The translations under genes were made by a program, and so were the position numbers. A stretch of DNA of 64,000 nucleotides from Eubacterium limosum. Its GTDB lineage: Bacteria > Bacillota > Clostridia > Eubacteriales > Eubacteriaceae. Below, piece by piece: positions 43,941 through 52,180 of this stretch (the first letter of the stretch is position 1; each line of letters begins with the position of its first letter). The notes beneath the pieces were generated by a model, which did not search any database, had not been told where the DNA came from, and saw only the letters and a list, made by a program, of their open reading frames with translations. The stretch lies in contig NZ_CP019962.1 of NCBI RefSeq assembly GCF_000807675.2, positions 3,569,157-3,633,156 of the forward strand, read 5' to 3'.

Positions 43941-44663
43941 TCAAAGCCTCCTGTTTAATTTGTCAAATTCATAGTTGGCATAGCGCTGCCTGATCTCTGT
44001 GCGAAGCCCGCGGTTGATGGGTACCCGTTCGCCTGAAAGCATGACAAAATCCTTTTCGTCAAGCACATCGACCTCATCCATGTTTACAATGCAGTTTCGG
44101 TAGCAGTTGACAAACTGAGGATAGGGCAGCAGCAGCGCCGAAAAATCTGAAAAAGGCATATAGCATTTGACAATGCGCCGTTTAGTATGGATGTAGATAT
44201 AGTGGTTGGAGTAATCCGTATAAACGATATCCTTTAAAAAGATTTTTACATGGGTCCGCCCTTCCTTCACCTCAATGTAGCGGCTCTGCTTGAACAGCGT
44301 TTCGTCACAATAGCGCATGGTTTCTTCAAAAACCTCATAGCTGTAAGGCTTGACCAGATAGTCGAAAGCCCGGACCCTGAATCCCTTTACCGCGTGAAAC
44401 TGGCTGGTGGTCGAAAAAATGAGCAGACAATCGCTGTCTGTCTCACGGATTTTTTCTGCCGTTTCAATGCCATTCAAACCATCCATGTAAATATCCAAAA
44501 AAATAAGATCAAAGGTGTGCGGGGTAAAGCACTCAAGAAAATGGCTGCCGCTTTTAAAGAGCGTAACCTCCGCATCAAGCTGGTGATCGGCGCAGTAACG
44601 GTGGATGTACTCGGAGAGCAGTTCACATTCTGTTCTTAAATCATCGATAATCGCGATTTTCAT
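43941..44663 (-). CDS. LytTR-family response regulator
   Basis: 240 residues. Receiver domain KIAIIDDLRTECELLSEYIH with phospho-acceptor Asp in DLIFLDIYMDGLNGIETAEK and DYLVKPYSYEVFEE; C-terminal LytTR DNA-binding domain about residues 135-240 (VKIFLKDIVYTDYSNHYIYI, FVNCYRNCIVNMDEVDVLDE). Stop overlaps the start region of kinase 1. Two sets of TTTTACCG repeats (44745-44773 here and 41693-41723) are its likely operators, implying autoregulation and control of the divergent membrane-protein operon. Confidence 0.92.
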   Translation of the reverse strand: MKIAIIDDLRTECELLSEYIHRYCADHQLDAEVTLFKSGSHFLECFTPHTFDLIFLDIYMDGLNGIETAEKIRETDSDCLLIFSTTSQFHAVKGFRVRAFDYLVKPYSYEVFEETMRYCDETLFKQSRYIEVKEGRTHVKIFLKDIVYTDYSNHYIYIHTKRRIVKCYMPFSDFSALLLPYPQFVNCYRNCIVNMDEVDVLDEKDFVMLSGERVPINRGLRTEIRQRYANYEFDKLNRRL

Positions 44664-44707
44664 AAAGACATCCCCCTTTCATAATTATTGCAATCAAATT
44701 TTAACAC

Positions 44708-44773
44708 ATTATGTTAAAAAAGACTGGAAATTCAGATGACAAAATTGGTAAAAAAAAGACGTTTTCGGTAAGA
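44708..44773 (-). promoter_or_regulatory. LytTR-type operator and promoter of the regulator-kinase operon
   Basis: On the minus strand TCTTACCGA (44773-44765) and TTTTACCAA (44753-44745) repeat with a 20-bp period; CATAAT (44713-44708) follows 33 bases later, nearly the same geometry as the 41693 site (32). Confidence 0.6.
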
Positions 44774-44776
44774 GTG

Positions 44777-44805
44777 TTGATTCTGTTTTTTTAGACAGTT
44801 ATGAT
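44777..44805 (+). promoter_or_regulatory. Probable promoter of the membrane-protein operon
   Basis: TTGATT (44777-44782), 17 bp, TATGAT (44800-44805). The LytTR-type repeats end 4 bases upstream of the -35, so one operator could serve both divergent promoters. A 300-nt leader separates it from the gene at 45105; that leader has no ORF beyond 27 codons. Confidence 0.5.
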
Positions 44806-45104
44806 TATAGTGTTACTTAATAAGATCTTAAGAAAATGAGAAGCAGACGCTTTTCATCCATTAAGATAGCAACGCGGCGCTCTGTTTTTGTATTACATCA
44901 ATATGCTTTCACAGTGTGAACACATATCCTCTCATCCAATCGTAATGCAGTAAACCCTGCCCGCGCTGCATGAAGTTAGAAACAGTGAGACAATGGTGTT
45001 CCGATTCCGCTTTGCGGCAGACAGGAAAGGTTGTCTCCCTTTTTATGTTTGATATACCCAAGCAGGTATTCAAAATAGATTTTAAAAGACGAGAGGAGAG
45101 AAAA

Positions 45105-46190
45105 ATGAAATTCGGCGAATTGAAAAGTTGGCAGAAAAAGAGACTGCTTTTCAGCTTATTAACCTATGTTATTGTCATTGTTGTTTTTCTGGCGTACGCT
45201 GCGGTAACCATGTACACCGACAAAAAAGCAGAAGATGACTACTGGGTTTCAATGCTGCAGACGCCAAAAGACATTGAGGAGAGGGCGGCTCAGTTTGATC
45301 AGAATGCGACCAGGGTGCAGGTCGGTACCTATGTCGAGAACCTAAAGGAAGTCAACCTGAAAACTTCAAGCTTCCGCATGGTGGTTTTGATCTGGTTTAA
45401 ATGGGAGGGAAATGATAATCTGGATATGGCCAAGCATTTCCGTATCTATAAAGGAACCATTAACAAGACAGAAACCGTTAAAAATTATCATGAAAATGGC
45501 GAAAATTATCAGGCGGTCCGGTGTGATGTGTCCATTACTAAGAACTACTGGAACCGTCGTTTCCCGCTGGAATCCCATCAGCTTCGTATGTATGTGGAAT
45601 CCGAACTGCCGGTGGATGAGGTTGTATTTGTTAACGACAGTGAAAACAGCGGCGTTAACGGCTCGCTGGGAATCTCCGGCTATGATTTGAGGCGCAATGA
45701 AACCGGAACAACCATGATCGAATACGACAATAACCACGGCGACCCTGAGATACCGGGAGGCATCATCAACTCAGAGCATATTACCGCGCTGGAGCTCAAC
45801 CGCGACAGCATGGGATTGTATGTCAAATGCTTTATCGCGCTGGTTGGAACCATTACCTGGGTACTCATCACCCTGTTTATCTGTACCTATCACCGTGTCG
45901 ACCCGCTCAGCATGATTCCCGCAGCCCTTTTCGGGACCGTTACCAATATTATGGTTGGGGCAAACCTGCTTCCGGATGCCCTTCAGCTTGGTCTGCTTGA
46001 ATTTGTCAATATTTTCGGCATTGTGACCATTCTGGCAGTGGCGATGACAATCATCAATATCAACCGGATTCGGAACAAATATGAGGATCGTGATTTCGCA
46101 AGCTTCTACGGGCGCATCATGTTCTACACCATTGTCGTCCTTGTTGTAGCCGGAAACATCATCCTGCCCATATCTGCGTATATGTTCTAA
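45105..46190 (+). CDS. Membrane protein with extracytoplasmic beta domain, DUF4436-like / pentameric-channel-like topology
   Basis: 361 residues from ATG 45105 (GAGAGGAGAG 5-14 bases upstream); the frame open from 44970 has no ribosome site. One N-terminal helix (14-37), an outside domain of about 200 residues rich in beta strands with FPLESHQLRMYV (153-164), and four C-terminal helices (238-261, 268-288, 296-318, 337-357). The FP-x-[DE]-x-[HQ]-L motif and LLPDAL loop between the second and third helices of the bundle resemble both DUF4436 and prokaryotic ligand-gated channels. Extra N-terminal helix is atypical for the latter. Leads an operon with a K+ channel. Confidence 0.55.
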   Translation: MKFGELKSWQKKRLLFSLLTYVIVIVVFLAYAAVTMYTDKKAEDDYWVSMLQTPKDIEERAAQFDQNATRVQVGTYVENLKEVNLKTSSFRMVVLIWFKWEGNDNLDMAKHFRIYKGTINKTETVKNYHENGENYQAVRCDVSITKNYWNRRFPLESHQLRMYVESELPVDEVVFVNDSENSGVNGSLGISGYDLRRNETGTTMIEYDNNHGDPEIPGGIINSEHITALELNRDSMGLYVKCFIALVGTITWVLITLFICTYHRVDPLSMIPAALFGTVTNIMVGANLLPDALQLGLLEFVNIFGIVTILAVAMTIININRIRNKYEDRDFASFYGRIMFYTIVVLVVAGNIILPISAYMF

Positions 46191-46208
46191 GGACCGGGGC
46201 GTTGATCT

Positions 46209-46979
46209 ATGCGTGAACAGATATACAAAATTGTTAAAAAAGCGGAGCCGGGAGATGTTATCAGCAAATATTATGATGTATTCATCATGGTGGTAGCCTT
46301 CATCAGTGTCTGCCCGCTCATGTTTAAGGAATCCAATTCGCTGCTGGTGATGATTGACACCATCACTGTTTATATTCTTTTTACCGATTATATCTTTAAT
46401 TGGATTACCTATGATTACAAGATTAAAAAAGACTCACCCTGGGTGTTTGTGGCCTATCCCTTTACACCCTTTGCGCTGATCGACCTGCTTTCAATCCTGC
46501 CGTCCCTGGGACTGCTGGGCGCAGGCTTCCGTATTCTGCGTGTGCTGCGTGTGTTTAAGGTGCTGTATTATTCCAAGACCTTCTCCTACGTAGCCAATGT
46601 TTTCAAAAATGAGCGCAAAACTCTGGGTTATGTGCTCATCATCGCGCTGGCCTATATCTTTGTATCTGCGCTGGCCATGTTTGCCTATGAGCCGGACACC
46701 TTTGATAATTTTTTCGAGGCGCTCTACTGGGCAACCACTGCCCTGACCACTGTTGGCTACGGGGATGTATACCCCGTCACCGAGGTGGGGCGTTTGATCA
46801 GTATGATTTCATCACTCTTTGGTATCGCGGTGATCGCAATGCCAGCCGGTGTTGTTACCGCAGGGTTTATGGATGAAATCGGACGTGCGAAAGAGCTGGA
46901 ACGCCTTGAAAAGGCTAAAAAAGACGGGAAGAACCTTGAGGAAGTCATCGAGGAGGAACTGGAGGAACAGAATGAGTAA
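46209..46979 (+). CDS. Voltage-gated-type potassium channel
   Basis: 256 residues, six transmembrane helices. S4-like RILRVLRVFKVLYYSK with regularly spaced Arg/Lys, pore helix and filter YWATTALTTVGYGDVYPVTE (TVGYGD), S6 LISMISSLFGIAVIAMPAGVVTAGF, then a charged coiled C-terminus (KELERLEKAKKDGKNLEEVI). A compact KvAP/VIC-family channel. Starts 18 bp after the previous stop and overlaps the next gene, so made with both. Confidence 0.92.
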   Translation: MREQIYKIVKKAEPGDVISKYYDVFIMVVAFISVCPLMFKESNSLLVMIDTITVYILFTDYIFNWITYDYKIKKDSPWVFVAYPFTPFALIDLLSILPSLGLLGAGFRILRVLRVFKVLYYSKTFSYVANVFKNERKTLGYVLIIALAYIFVSALAMFAYEPDTFDNFFEALYWATTALTTVGYGDVYPVTEVGRLISMISSLFGIAVIAMPAGVVTAGFMDEIGRAKELERLEKAKKDGKNLEEVIEEELEEQNE

Positions 46980-47553
46980 TAAGACACGCTATTTAATCAT
47001 CATGGTTTTGGGCGTTGTAATGAACCGGCTGCTCTATGTTCTCTCAATGCATTTTGACTTGCCCTTCTGGCTGGACATGTCCGGCACCGTCTTGGCAGCA
47101 TTGCTGCTTGAGCCCACAGCCGGGCTTCTGGTGGGGCTTGTGAATAATTTTGGGCTGGCAGTGTTTAACTACAGCAGCAGCTCGCTGATTTTCTATGCGG
47201 TCAGTGCCTCCGCCGCCCTGGTGGTGGGGGTGAATATGCGCCGAAACGGAGAGATCGACTGGAAGCGCACAGTTCCAACCATGGGCCTGCTGGTTTTAGT
47301 CACTGGTGTCCTGTCCGCCCTGCTCAGTATCTGGCAGACCGGCGGGACGCTTACCCATCCCTGGGAGGTTTATTTTTATGATTTAGCGGTGTCTGCCGGT
47401 ATCCCCTGGGTGCTGGCCTGCTTCATTGGCACCATGGTCATCAAAGTTTTTGATGTGATTGCCACGGCCGGTATCATCGCATTGCTTTACTTCGTTTTGC
47501 CAAATAGCCTGAAATATCCTCCGGAAACACTCATAGAAAAAGAAAAGATTTAG
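46972..47553 (+). CDS. ECF-transporter S-component-like membrane protein
   Basis: 193 residues from ATG 46972, overlapping the channel stop by 8 bases, with GGAGG 7-11 bases upstream inside the channel gene. Five to six hydrophobic helices; LDMSGTVLAALLLEPTAGLLVGLVNN is the conserved ECF-S pattern (D-x2-G-T/P-x10-G-x3-G). No A/A'/T components nearby, so ligand and energising module are unknown. Its operon position with two channel-like proteins is unusual. Confidence 0.65.
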   Translation: MSNKTRYLIIMVLGVVMNRLLYVLSMHFDLPFWLDMSGTVLAALLLEPTAGLLVGLVNNFGLAVFNYSSSSLIFYAVSASAALVVGVNMRRNGEIDWKRTVPTMGLLVLVTGVLSALLSIWQTGGTLTHPWEVYFYDLAVSAGIPWVLACFIGTMVIKVFDVIATAGIIALLYFVLPNSLKYPPETLIEKEKI

Positions 47554-47576
47554 ATAATACAGTTGAAATAAAAACA

Positions 47577-47623
47577 CAAAAAACAGAAACGGTGCTGCAC
47601 AAAACCGCTTCTGTTTTTTTATT
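47577..47623. terminator. Bidirectional terminator
   Basis: AAAAACAGAAaCGGT pairs with ACCGcTTCTGTTTTT, T7, between the membrane operon and the convergent kinase 2 gene. Confidence 0.88.
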
Positions 47624-47652
47624 GTCTGAACACTTTGCTGTTTTTATGATGT

Positions 47653-48990
47653 TTACCGGCGGCCTGCCGTCTGCGCGGCAGGATTAAGGAGAACAGAGGC
47701 TTCAAATACATGAGGGTCATCATTAAATTTTGCAAAGCCGCTGTATTTCTCAGTTATCCGTCGAACCGAGTGGATACCGATCCCCTCAGCATCGCGTTTG
47801 GAGGACATAAAGGCACCGTCCTTTTTACAGATTGTATGATCATAACTGTTTTTAATGGAAATCACTACCGAACCTTTACCCGAGATACCGAGCTTTACAT
47901 AAATAAAGCGGTTTGTGCCCTTCTGGCGCAGGCAGGCCTCCACGGCGTTTTCAAACAGGTTGCCAAAAACCACACAGAGATCGCCCTCAGAAAAAAGCAG
48001 CGGATCGGGAAGCTTAATGTCAATCCGCAGGTCGATGGCATTTTGGCGTGCGAGAGCGGCATAATGCTGTGCAATGGCATCAATGGCAGCATTGCTGCAT
48101 AGGGGCAGTTCCCTGTCCGATTCTGCAGACTGCAGGCTGACGCTCAGGCAGGTGTCGATCTGCTCAAAAGCGCTGTTTTCTGCATAGCCTTTGAGCATGA
48201 GCAGGGTGTGCTTCAGATTATGGCGGGCCTTCGCGTTTTCCTCAATATTTTTTTTCAGGCGGTTATACTGTTCATGCTGCATACTGGCCTGATAATCTGA
48301 TATTTCCAGTTTGTTTTGAAGCTCAGCAGTCCGCTGGTTTTCCTGGATCAGCCTTAAAATAACATAATAGGTTAAAAAAGTGCCGATAAACCAGACAAAA
48401 GGCAAAAGATGCGCTGGAATAGATGTAAGATTTAAAGAACCGGGATAGATACAGAACCGGTACAGCAGAAAAAAGCAGACGGGAACGATCCATAAATACC
48501 GCCAGTAAGACATATTGCCTGTCTCGAGAATAGTGGGCTTAATGACTTTTACAGTGAAGAATCCAACAAAGGGCAGCGTGAACACAAAAATTAAAAACTG
48601 AATAAAAGCAGACAAAAATGGGTTAGCGAGCAGAGAAGGCTTACAGAATATCTGGCTGAAAAATACCACGATATCCAGATAGTTCTTAATAATAAATACC
48701 ACAAAAAAGTTAAGGAAAAAATTTTCTTTAACACTTAACAGAAAGATCAGGCCGATGGTGACATTAAATAACACACTGACAACGATCCGCGCATTGCCGG
48801 AATCGGGCATGACATTAAGCGTAAAGACAGCAGCATAGGTGACAGTGCTTGAAATCAGGAGCACAGCAACCATCAAAATATTAACGCCAGTACCAAACCG
48901 AAAATTGCCTTTAAAAACTGCGCAGTATAGAAAAAGCGCCGGCAGGAGCTGAATAAGTGAAAGCAGTGCAGCAAAAGCGAATTGATCCAA
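47653..48990 (-). CDS. GHKL (AgrC-like) sensor histidine kinase 2, orphan
   Basis: About 445 residues from TTG 48990 (GGAGG 6 bases further upstream); TTG 48996 is too close to the ribosome site. Paralogue of kinase 1: same opening (VLDQFAFAALLSLIQLLPAL versus ILDARIAVVTCLAQLIPCFF), membrane domain of 6-7 helices, phosphoacceptor ARHNLKHTLLMLKGYAE, GNLFENAVEACL and DAEGIGIHSVRRI. No response regulator follows. It may phosphorylate the LytTR regulator at 43941, giving two inputs to one output. Confidence 0.88.
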   Translation of the reverse strand: MDQFAFAALLSLIQLLPALFLYCAVFKGNFRFGTGVNILMVAVLLISSTVTYAAVFTLNVMPDSGNARIVVSVLFNVTIGLIFLLSVKENFFLNFFVVFIIKNYLDIVVFFSQIFCKPSLLANPFLSAFIQFLIFVFTLPFVGFFTVKVIKPTILETGNMSYWRYLWIVPVCFFLLYRFCIYPGSLNLTSIPAHLLPFVWFIGTFLTYYVILRLIQENQRTAELQNKLEISDYQASMQHEQYNRLKKNIEENAKARHNLKHTLLMLKGYAENSAFEQIDTCLSVSLQSAESDRELPLCSNAAIDAIAQHYAALARQNAIDLRIDIKLPDPLLFSEGDLCVVFGNLFENAVEACLRQKGTNRFIYVKLGISGKGSVVISIKNSYDHTICKKDGAFMSSKRDAEGIGIHSVRRITEKYSGFAKFNDDPHVFEASVLLNPAAQTAGRR

Positions 48991-49398
48991 AACCAACCTC
49001 CACGATTTACATGAGTTGCCCTCATTTTACCATAGAACCGAAGCATTTGTATAGCGCGCTGTTCAACAATACAGTAAAATTAAAAAGCCGGAGCAATCCG
49101 GTTTTTTTGTGGTCCTTTAATAACGATAAAATTAATTGATGAAATCGGTATGTTTGTGACAGGTGTTATTGCACGCCCTATAGAAGAAAACAGATTAAAA
49201 GTATAAAGATAAAAATCAATACAGAGTTATCTTTTAGTATAAAACAATCCATATGAAGTGTATGTAAGCGGTAAAAATAAAGATCGTAGAATACCATATT
49301 CTACGTCATTTTTTTACTTTTTATGGATTCTATTATATCATTTATAAATTGCTATTACTAGCAAAATTCTAATTAATTTTTAGTAGGGAGGCATGATT
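48991..49398. other. Intergenic region between kinase 2 and the recombinase
   Basis: Gene-free. Holds a short terminator-like hairpin (AAAGCCGGA ... TCCGGTTTTTTT, 49085-49108), AT-rich DNA, and the left recombinase-type site at 49285-49305. Confidence 0.6.
49285..49305 (-). repeat. Left inverted site flanking the recombinase
   Basis: CGTAGAATA-CCA-TATTCTACG: 9-bp perfect arms around a 3-bp spacer. Its reverse complement matches the right site at 50421-50441 in 19 of 21 positions, with spacer TGG, so the two sites are in inverted orientation. Confidence 0.8.
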
Positions 49399-50415
49399 AT
49401 GAAAAAGACATTTTCAATGTGGTCAGAATCAATTCGTCGTTTTTTCTCAAAAAGATCAGTAACGCTGGAAGCGTTCAGCCGCGAATGGATAAGAGAACGT
49501 AGCAATGAAGGAAAGATTAAGGAGTCTACACTCACCAATTATCAGCGTATTATTGAACGCTATTTGTTACCTGAACTCGGTGGTCTGAGGCTGGATACTG
49601 TGACCGGTGAAGTAGTACAGGATTTTGTAAAAAAACTGGAGAAAAGAGCCCTTAAGACATCCACGATTCAGGGCATTATCGGCAGGTTATCATCAATTAT
49701 GGAAAAGGCAGTGGAAACGGGATTGATTAATAAAAATCCCTGTGGGCACATTGTCATTCAGAAAAAATGGCAGACCACAACAGGAAAAATTTTAACAATT
49801 GAGGATCAAAAAGCCCTGACACACTGGCTTTTATCACATGAGCATAGCCTGAGCCTTGCCGTACAGCTCGGTCTCTTCGCGGGGATGCGCATCAGTGAGA
49901 TTGCGGCGCTGCAATGGAAGGACATTGATCTGAAAAGTGGGTTTATTCAAGTTCGCAGAAATGTTCAGCGTGTAAAAAATCATGAAGCCGGCCAGCGCAA
50001 AACCATTAACCAGATTGGCACGCCTAAATCCCCAAAAGCCTTTCGATCAATTCCCATTACATCCATTTTAATGAAATCACTCAAAGGATATGAAAAAAAG
50101 GGTGTAAAACCGGAAGCTTTTGTAATTGCAAAAAAAGGTGGCTCAGCCTATGATGTAAGAACGATACAGCGCTATTTTAAAAAGATTATTTCTGCCTTGA
50201 AAATAGATAATTACCGTTTTCATGATCTACGGCACACCTTTGCGACCAGGGCGAAGGAAAGCGGAATGGACATACAGATCATCAGTGAAATCCTGGGCCA
50301 TTCGGAAACAGCTGTCACCATGAACATCTATCTGCATATTACAGATCTCCATAAAAAACAAGAGATGGTGCTTTTGGACAAACTAAACTCAACAATATAT
50401 GGAAAAGCGGCGTAA
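49399..50415 (+). CDS. Tyrosine recombinase/integrase flanked by inverted sites
   Basis: 338 residues from ATG 49399 (GGGAGG 7 bases upstream; ATG 49393 is 1 base away). N-terminal SAM-like core-binding domain (TLEAFSREWIRERSNEGKIK, YLLPELGGLRLDTV), catalytic domain with Arg in LFAGMRISEIAALQWKDID, HDLRHTFATRAKE (His-x2-Arg), LGHSETAVTMNIYLHI (His and the nucleophile Tyr). Complete R-K-H-R-H-Y set. No transfer genes, excisionase or tRNA site nearby. The inverted 21-bp sites on both sides suggest inversion rather than excision. Confidence 0.9.
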   Translation: MKKTFSMWSESIRRFFSKRSVTLEAFSREWIRERSNEGKIKESTLTNYQRIIERYLLPELGGLRLDTVTGEVVQDFVKKLEKRALKTSTIQGIIGRLSSIMEKAVETGLINKNPCGHIVIQKKWQTTTGKILTIEDQKALTHWLLSHEHSLSLAVQLGLFAGMRISEIAALQWKDIDLKSGFIQVRRNVQRVKNHEAGQRKTINQIGTPKSPKAFRSIPITSILMKSLKGYEKKGVKPEAFVIAKKGGSAYDVRTIQRYFKKIISALKIDNYRFHDLRHTFATRAKESGMDIQIISEILGHSETAVTMNIYLHITDLHKKQEMVLLDKLNSTIYGKAA

Positions 50416-50420
50416 ATTGT

Positions 50421-50441
50421 CGTGAAATATGGTATTCTACG
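50421..50441 (+). repeat. Right inverted site flanking the recombinase
   Basis: CGTGAAATA-TGG-TATTCTACG, beginning five bases after the recombinase stop. Differs from the inverted left site only by GA for AG in the left arm. Confidence 0.8.
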
Positions 50442-50498
50442 AACTTTCATTTAAAAATATACCCTGTATTCTAAGGAATCACAATAAAGGTAGAGAGC

Positions 50499-51017
50499 AT
50501 GCAAGCATTGATTAAGACTCAGTTTGAGCGCTGTTCAGAAAGCGTTCGGCAGCATTGCCTGCGTACAGGCAGCTGGATAAGGAAAATAATAAAAGAATTG
50601 GGGCGTGAAGAACTGCTTTCAATCTGGCAGTTGGAAGAAATGTCTCCGATAGATTATCACGACATTGGAAAAGCGGAAACAGGAGAGACTCCTGGCCATT
50701 GTACAATGGGCGCGCAGTTTTTCAGAAATCTTTATGAAACAAAAACGACCTGTTTTGCAGAACAGATTTTCTGCAGTGTCGCTTCAGATCTCTGCCGTTT
50801 CCATCATTATCGTTATGACGGCAGGGATAATCCCAAAATGGTAAGCGGACAGGATATACCTGTCATTGCCAGAGTCTGTGCAGTTGCCAATGCTTTTGAC
50901 CATTTGCGGGAGTCGGGCAGGCAGCCAGATGAAGCGTACGAAAACATCTGTAAGGAAAGCGGCAGCCTGTATGATCCGGCGGTTGTTCAAGCCCTTGGTG
51001 AAGCAATCCGGCTCTAA
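50499..51017 (+). CDS. HD-GYP-like phosphohydrolase domain protein
   Basis: 172 residues. SVRQHCLRTGSWIRKIIKEL, IDYHDIGKAETGETPGHCTM (HD metal pair), CRFHHYRYDGRDNP (replacing HH-E-x-x-D-G-x-G-Y-P) and IPVIARVCAVANAFDHLRES. These are the successive HD-GYP landmarks, but the GYP triad is lost (RDNP) and the domain is short. Could hydrolyse c-di-GMP or another nucleotide, or be a degenerate sensor. It lies just outside the right recombinase site, so inversion could alter its transcription. Confidence 0.75.
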   Translation: MQALIKTQFERCSESVRQHCLRTGSWIRKIIKELGREELLSIWQLEEMSPIDYHDIGKAETGETPGHCTMGAQFFRNLYETKTTCFAEQIFCSVASDLCRFHHYRYDGRDNPKMVSGQDIPVIARVCAVANAFDHLRESGRQPDEAYENICKESGSLYDPAVVQALGEAIRL

Positions 51018-51034
51018 TATCATAAAAAGTATAG

Positions 51035-51079
51035 AAAAAGACATTTTCCCAGTTATACTGTGTGGAAAATGTCTTTTTT
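51035..51079. terminator. Bidirectional terminator
   Basis: AAAAAGACATTTTCC (51035-51049) / GGAAAATGTCTTTTT (51064-51078), between convergent HD-GYP-like and DMT genes. Confidence 0.92.
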
Positions 51080-51107
51080 ATATCAGCGCTGTGTATGTCG
51101 AATAGGA

Positions 51108-52025
51108 TTAAAGCTCTTCAGCCGCTCCAGTCTTGTTCAGGATAACAACCGCGAGAATGACAACGGCAATACCAATGATTTGCGGCAATGAGATGACCTG
51201 TCCAAAGATAAAATAACCGAGGATTGAGGCCGTGATCGGTGAGAAAGCATTCATCATGTTGGTGATGGCAGGATCGACCAGCGAAAAGGATTTTACCCAG
51301 ACATAAGATGAAAGAATCTGTGTCAGCAGCCCATAGGCAGCGATGATCAGAATAAGAAGCAGGACATTCTGGGCGGAAGCGATCTGCCCAATAACAGCCC
51401 AGGGAGGGCAGACGACCCAGTAGATCAAAGCCGCTCCAAGGTTATAATAGGTGATGACCACATCATTGTCAATCTCGTTATTTAAAGCCCATTTGATGAT
51501 CAGGGCAATAGCGCAGTTGGCTACCCAGTTAAGCGCCATCCACATAATACCGGAGGGTGCAATAAAGGCATCGGGTGAAAAGACATTCAGAACCAGTGCC
51601 AGACCGATGATAGCCAGTCCCAGCGAGGCAATCTTGCCTTTGGTTATTTTGTATTTAAAAATAAAGGAGGACAGAAGCATCAGGATAAAAACATGGGAAA
51701 ACTCAAGGATGGAAAAAACACCGGTGCTCAGATAATTGAGAGCTCGTGCGTAGGAGTAGTAGAACACTGCGTTGGCAATTCCGCCGCCCACCAGGACGAT
51801 CAGTACGCGTTTCCACCCAATGTTAAAGGCTTTTGGGTTTTTGATCAGGGTTTTTATCCCATAGAACAAGATAACAATCATTGGCCCCATAGAGGAGACA
51901 GCCACATCGTTTAGCCCCAGATTTTGGAGTAATGCGATAAAAACGCCAAGGGTTCCCCACAAAACACCGGCAATCCCGCCATAGATAATTCCTTTTGTAA
52001 AATTACTTTTATTTACTTCGTTCAT
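51108..52025 (-). CDS. EamA/DMT-family permease
   Basis: 305 residues, ten predicted helices in two EamA repeats (IIYGGIAGVLWGTLGVFIAL; IMWMALNWVANCAIALIIKW; ITASILGYFIFGQVISLPQI). Drug/metabolite superfamily transporter, substrate unknown. In one transcription unit with a 43-codon ORF and a UroD-family gene, so it may move a substrate or product of that enzyme. Confidence 0.88.
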   Translation of the reverse strand: MNEVNKSNFTKGIIYGGIAGVLWGTLGVFIALLQNLGLNDVAVSSMGPMIVILFYGIKTLIKNPKAFNIGWKRVLIVLVGGGIANAVFYYSYARALNYLSTGVFSILEFSHVFILMLLSSFIFKYKITKGKIASLGLAIIGLALVLNVFSPDAFIAPSGIMWMALNWVANCAIALIIKWALNNEIDNDVVITYYNLGAALIYWVVCPPWAVIGQIASAQNVLLLILIIAAYGLLTQILSSYVWVKSFSLVDPAITNMMNAFSPITASILGYFIFGQVISLPQIIGIAVVILAVVILNKTGAAEEL

Positions 52026-52037
52026 TTTATAGACTCC

Positions 52038-52169
52038 CTACATAATTAAGCTTAAAATAAAGGTTTCAAATTCCTTTTCCGTTTCGGTCATACAATCCCG
52101 GATCAGTGTTTGATACATTTCATTATATTCACTGACCAGAACTTCAATTTTCTCTTTTTCTTCCAGCAT
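52038..52169 (-). CDS. 43-residue acidic protein between UroD-like and DMT genes
   Basis: ATG 52169 with AAGGAG 8-13 bases upstream (in the minus sense), stop TAG at 52038. Starts MLEEKEKIEVLVSEYNEMYQ and ends FETFILSLIM; probably one long amphipathic helix. 11 bases from the UroD-family stop and 12 before the DMT start, fitting a real small gene of the operon. Not recognised. Confidence 0.6.
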   Translation of the reverse strand: MLEEKEKIEVLVSEYNEMYQTLIRDCMTETEKEFETFILSLIM

Positions 52170-52180
52170 CGCTAATCTCC

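Noticed and set aside
49025-49040. A third LytTR operator before kinase 2 (TTTTACCAT)
   Set aside because: There is only one half-site; no second copy lies 20 bp away.
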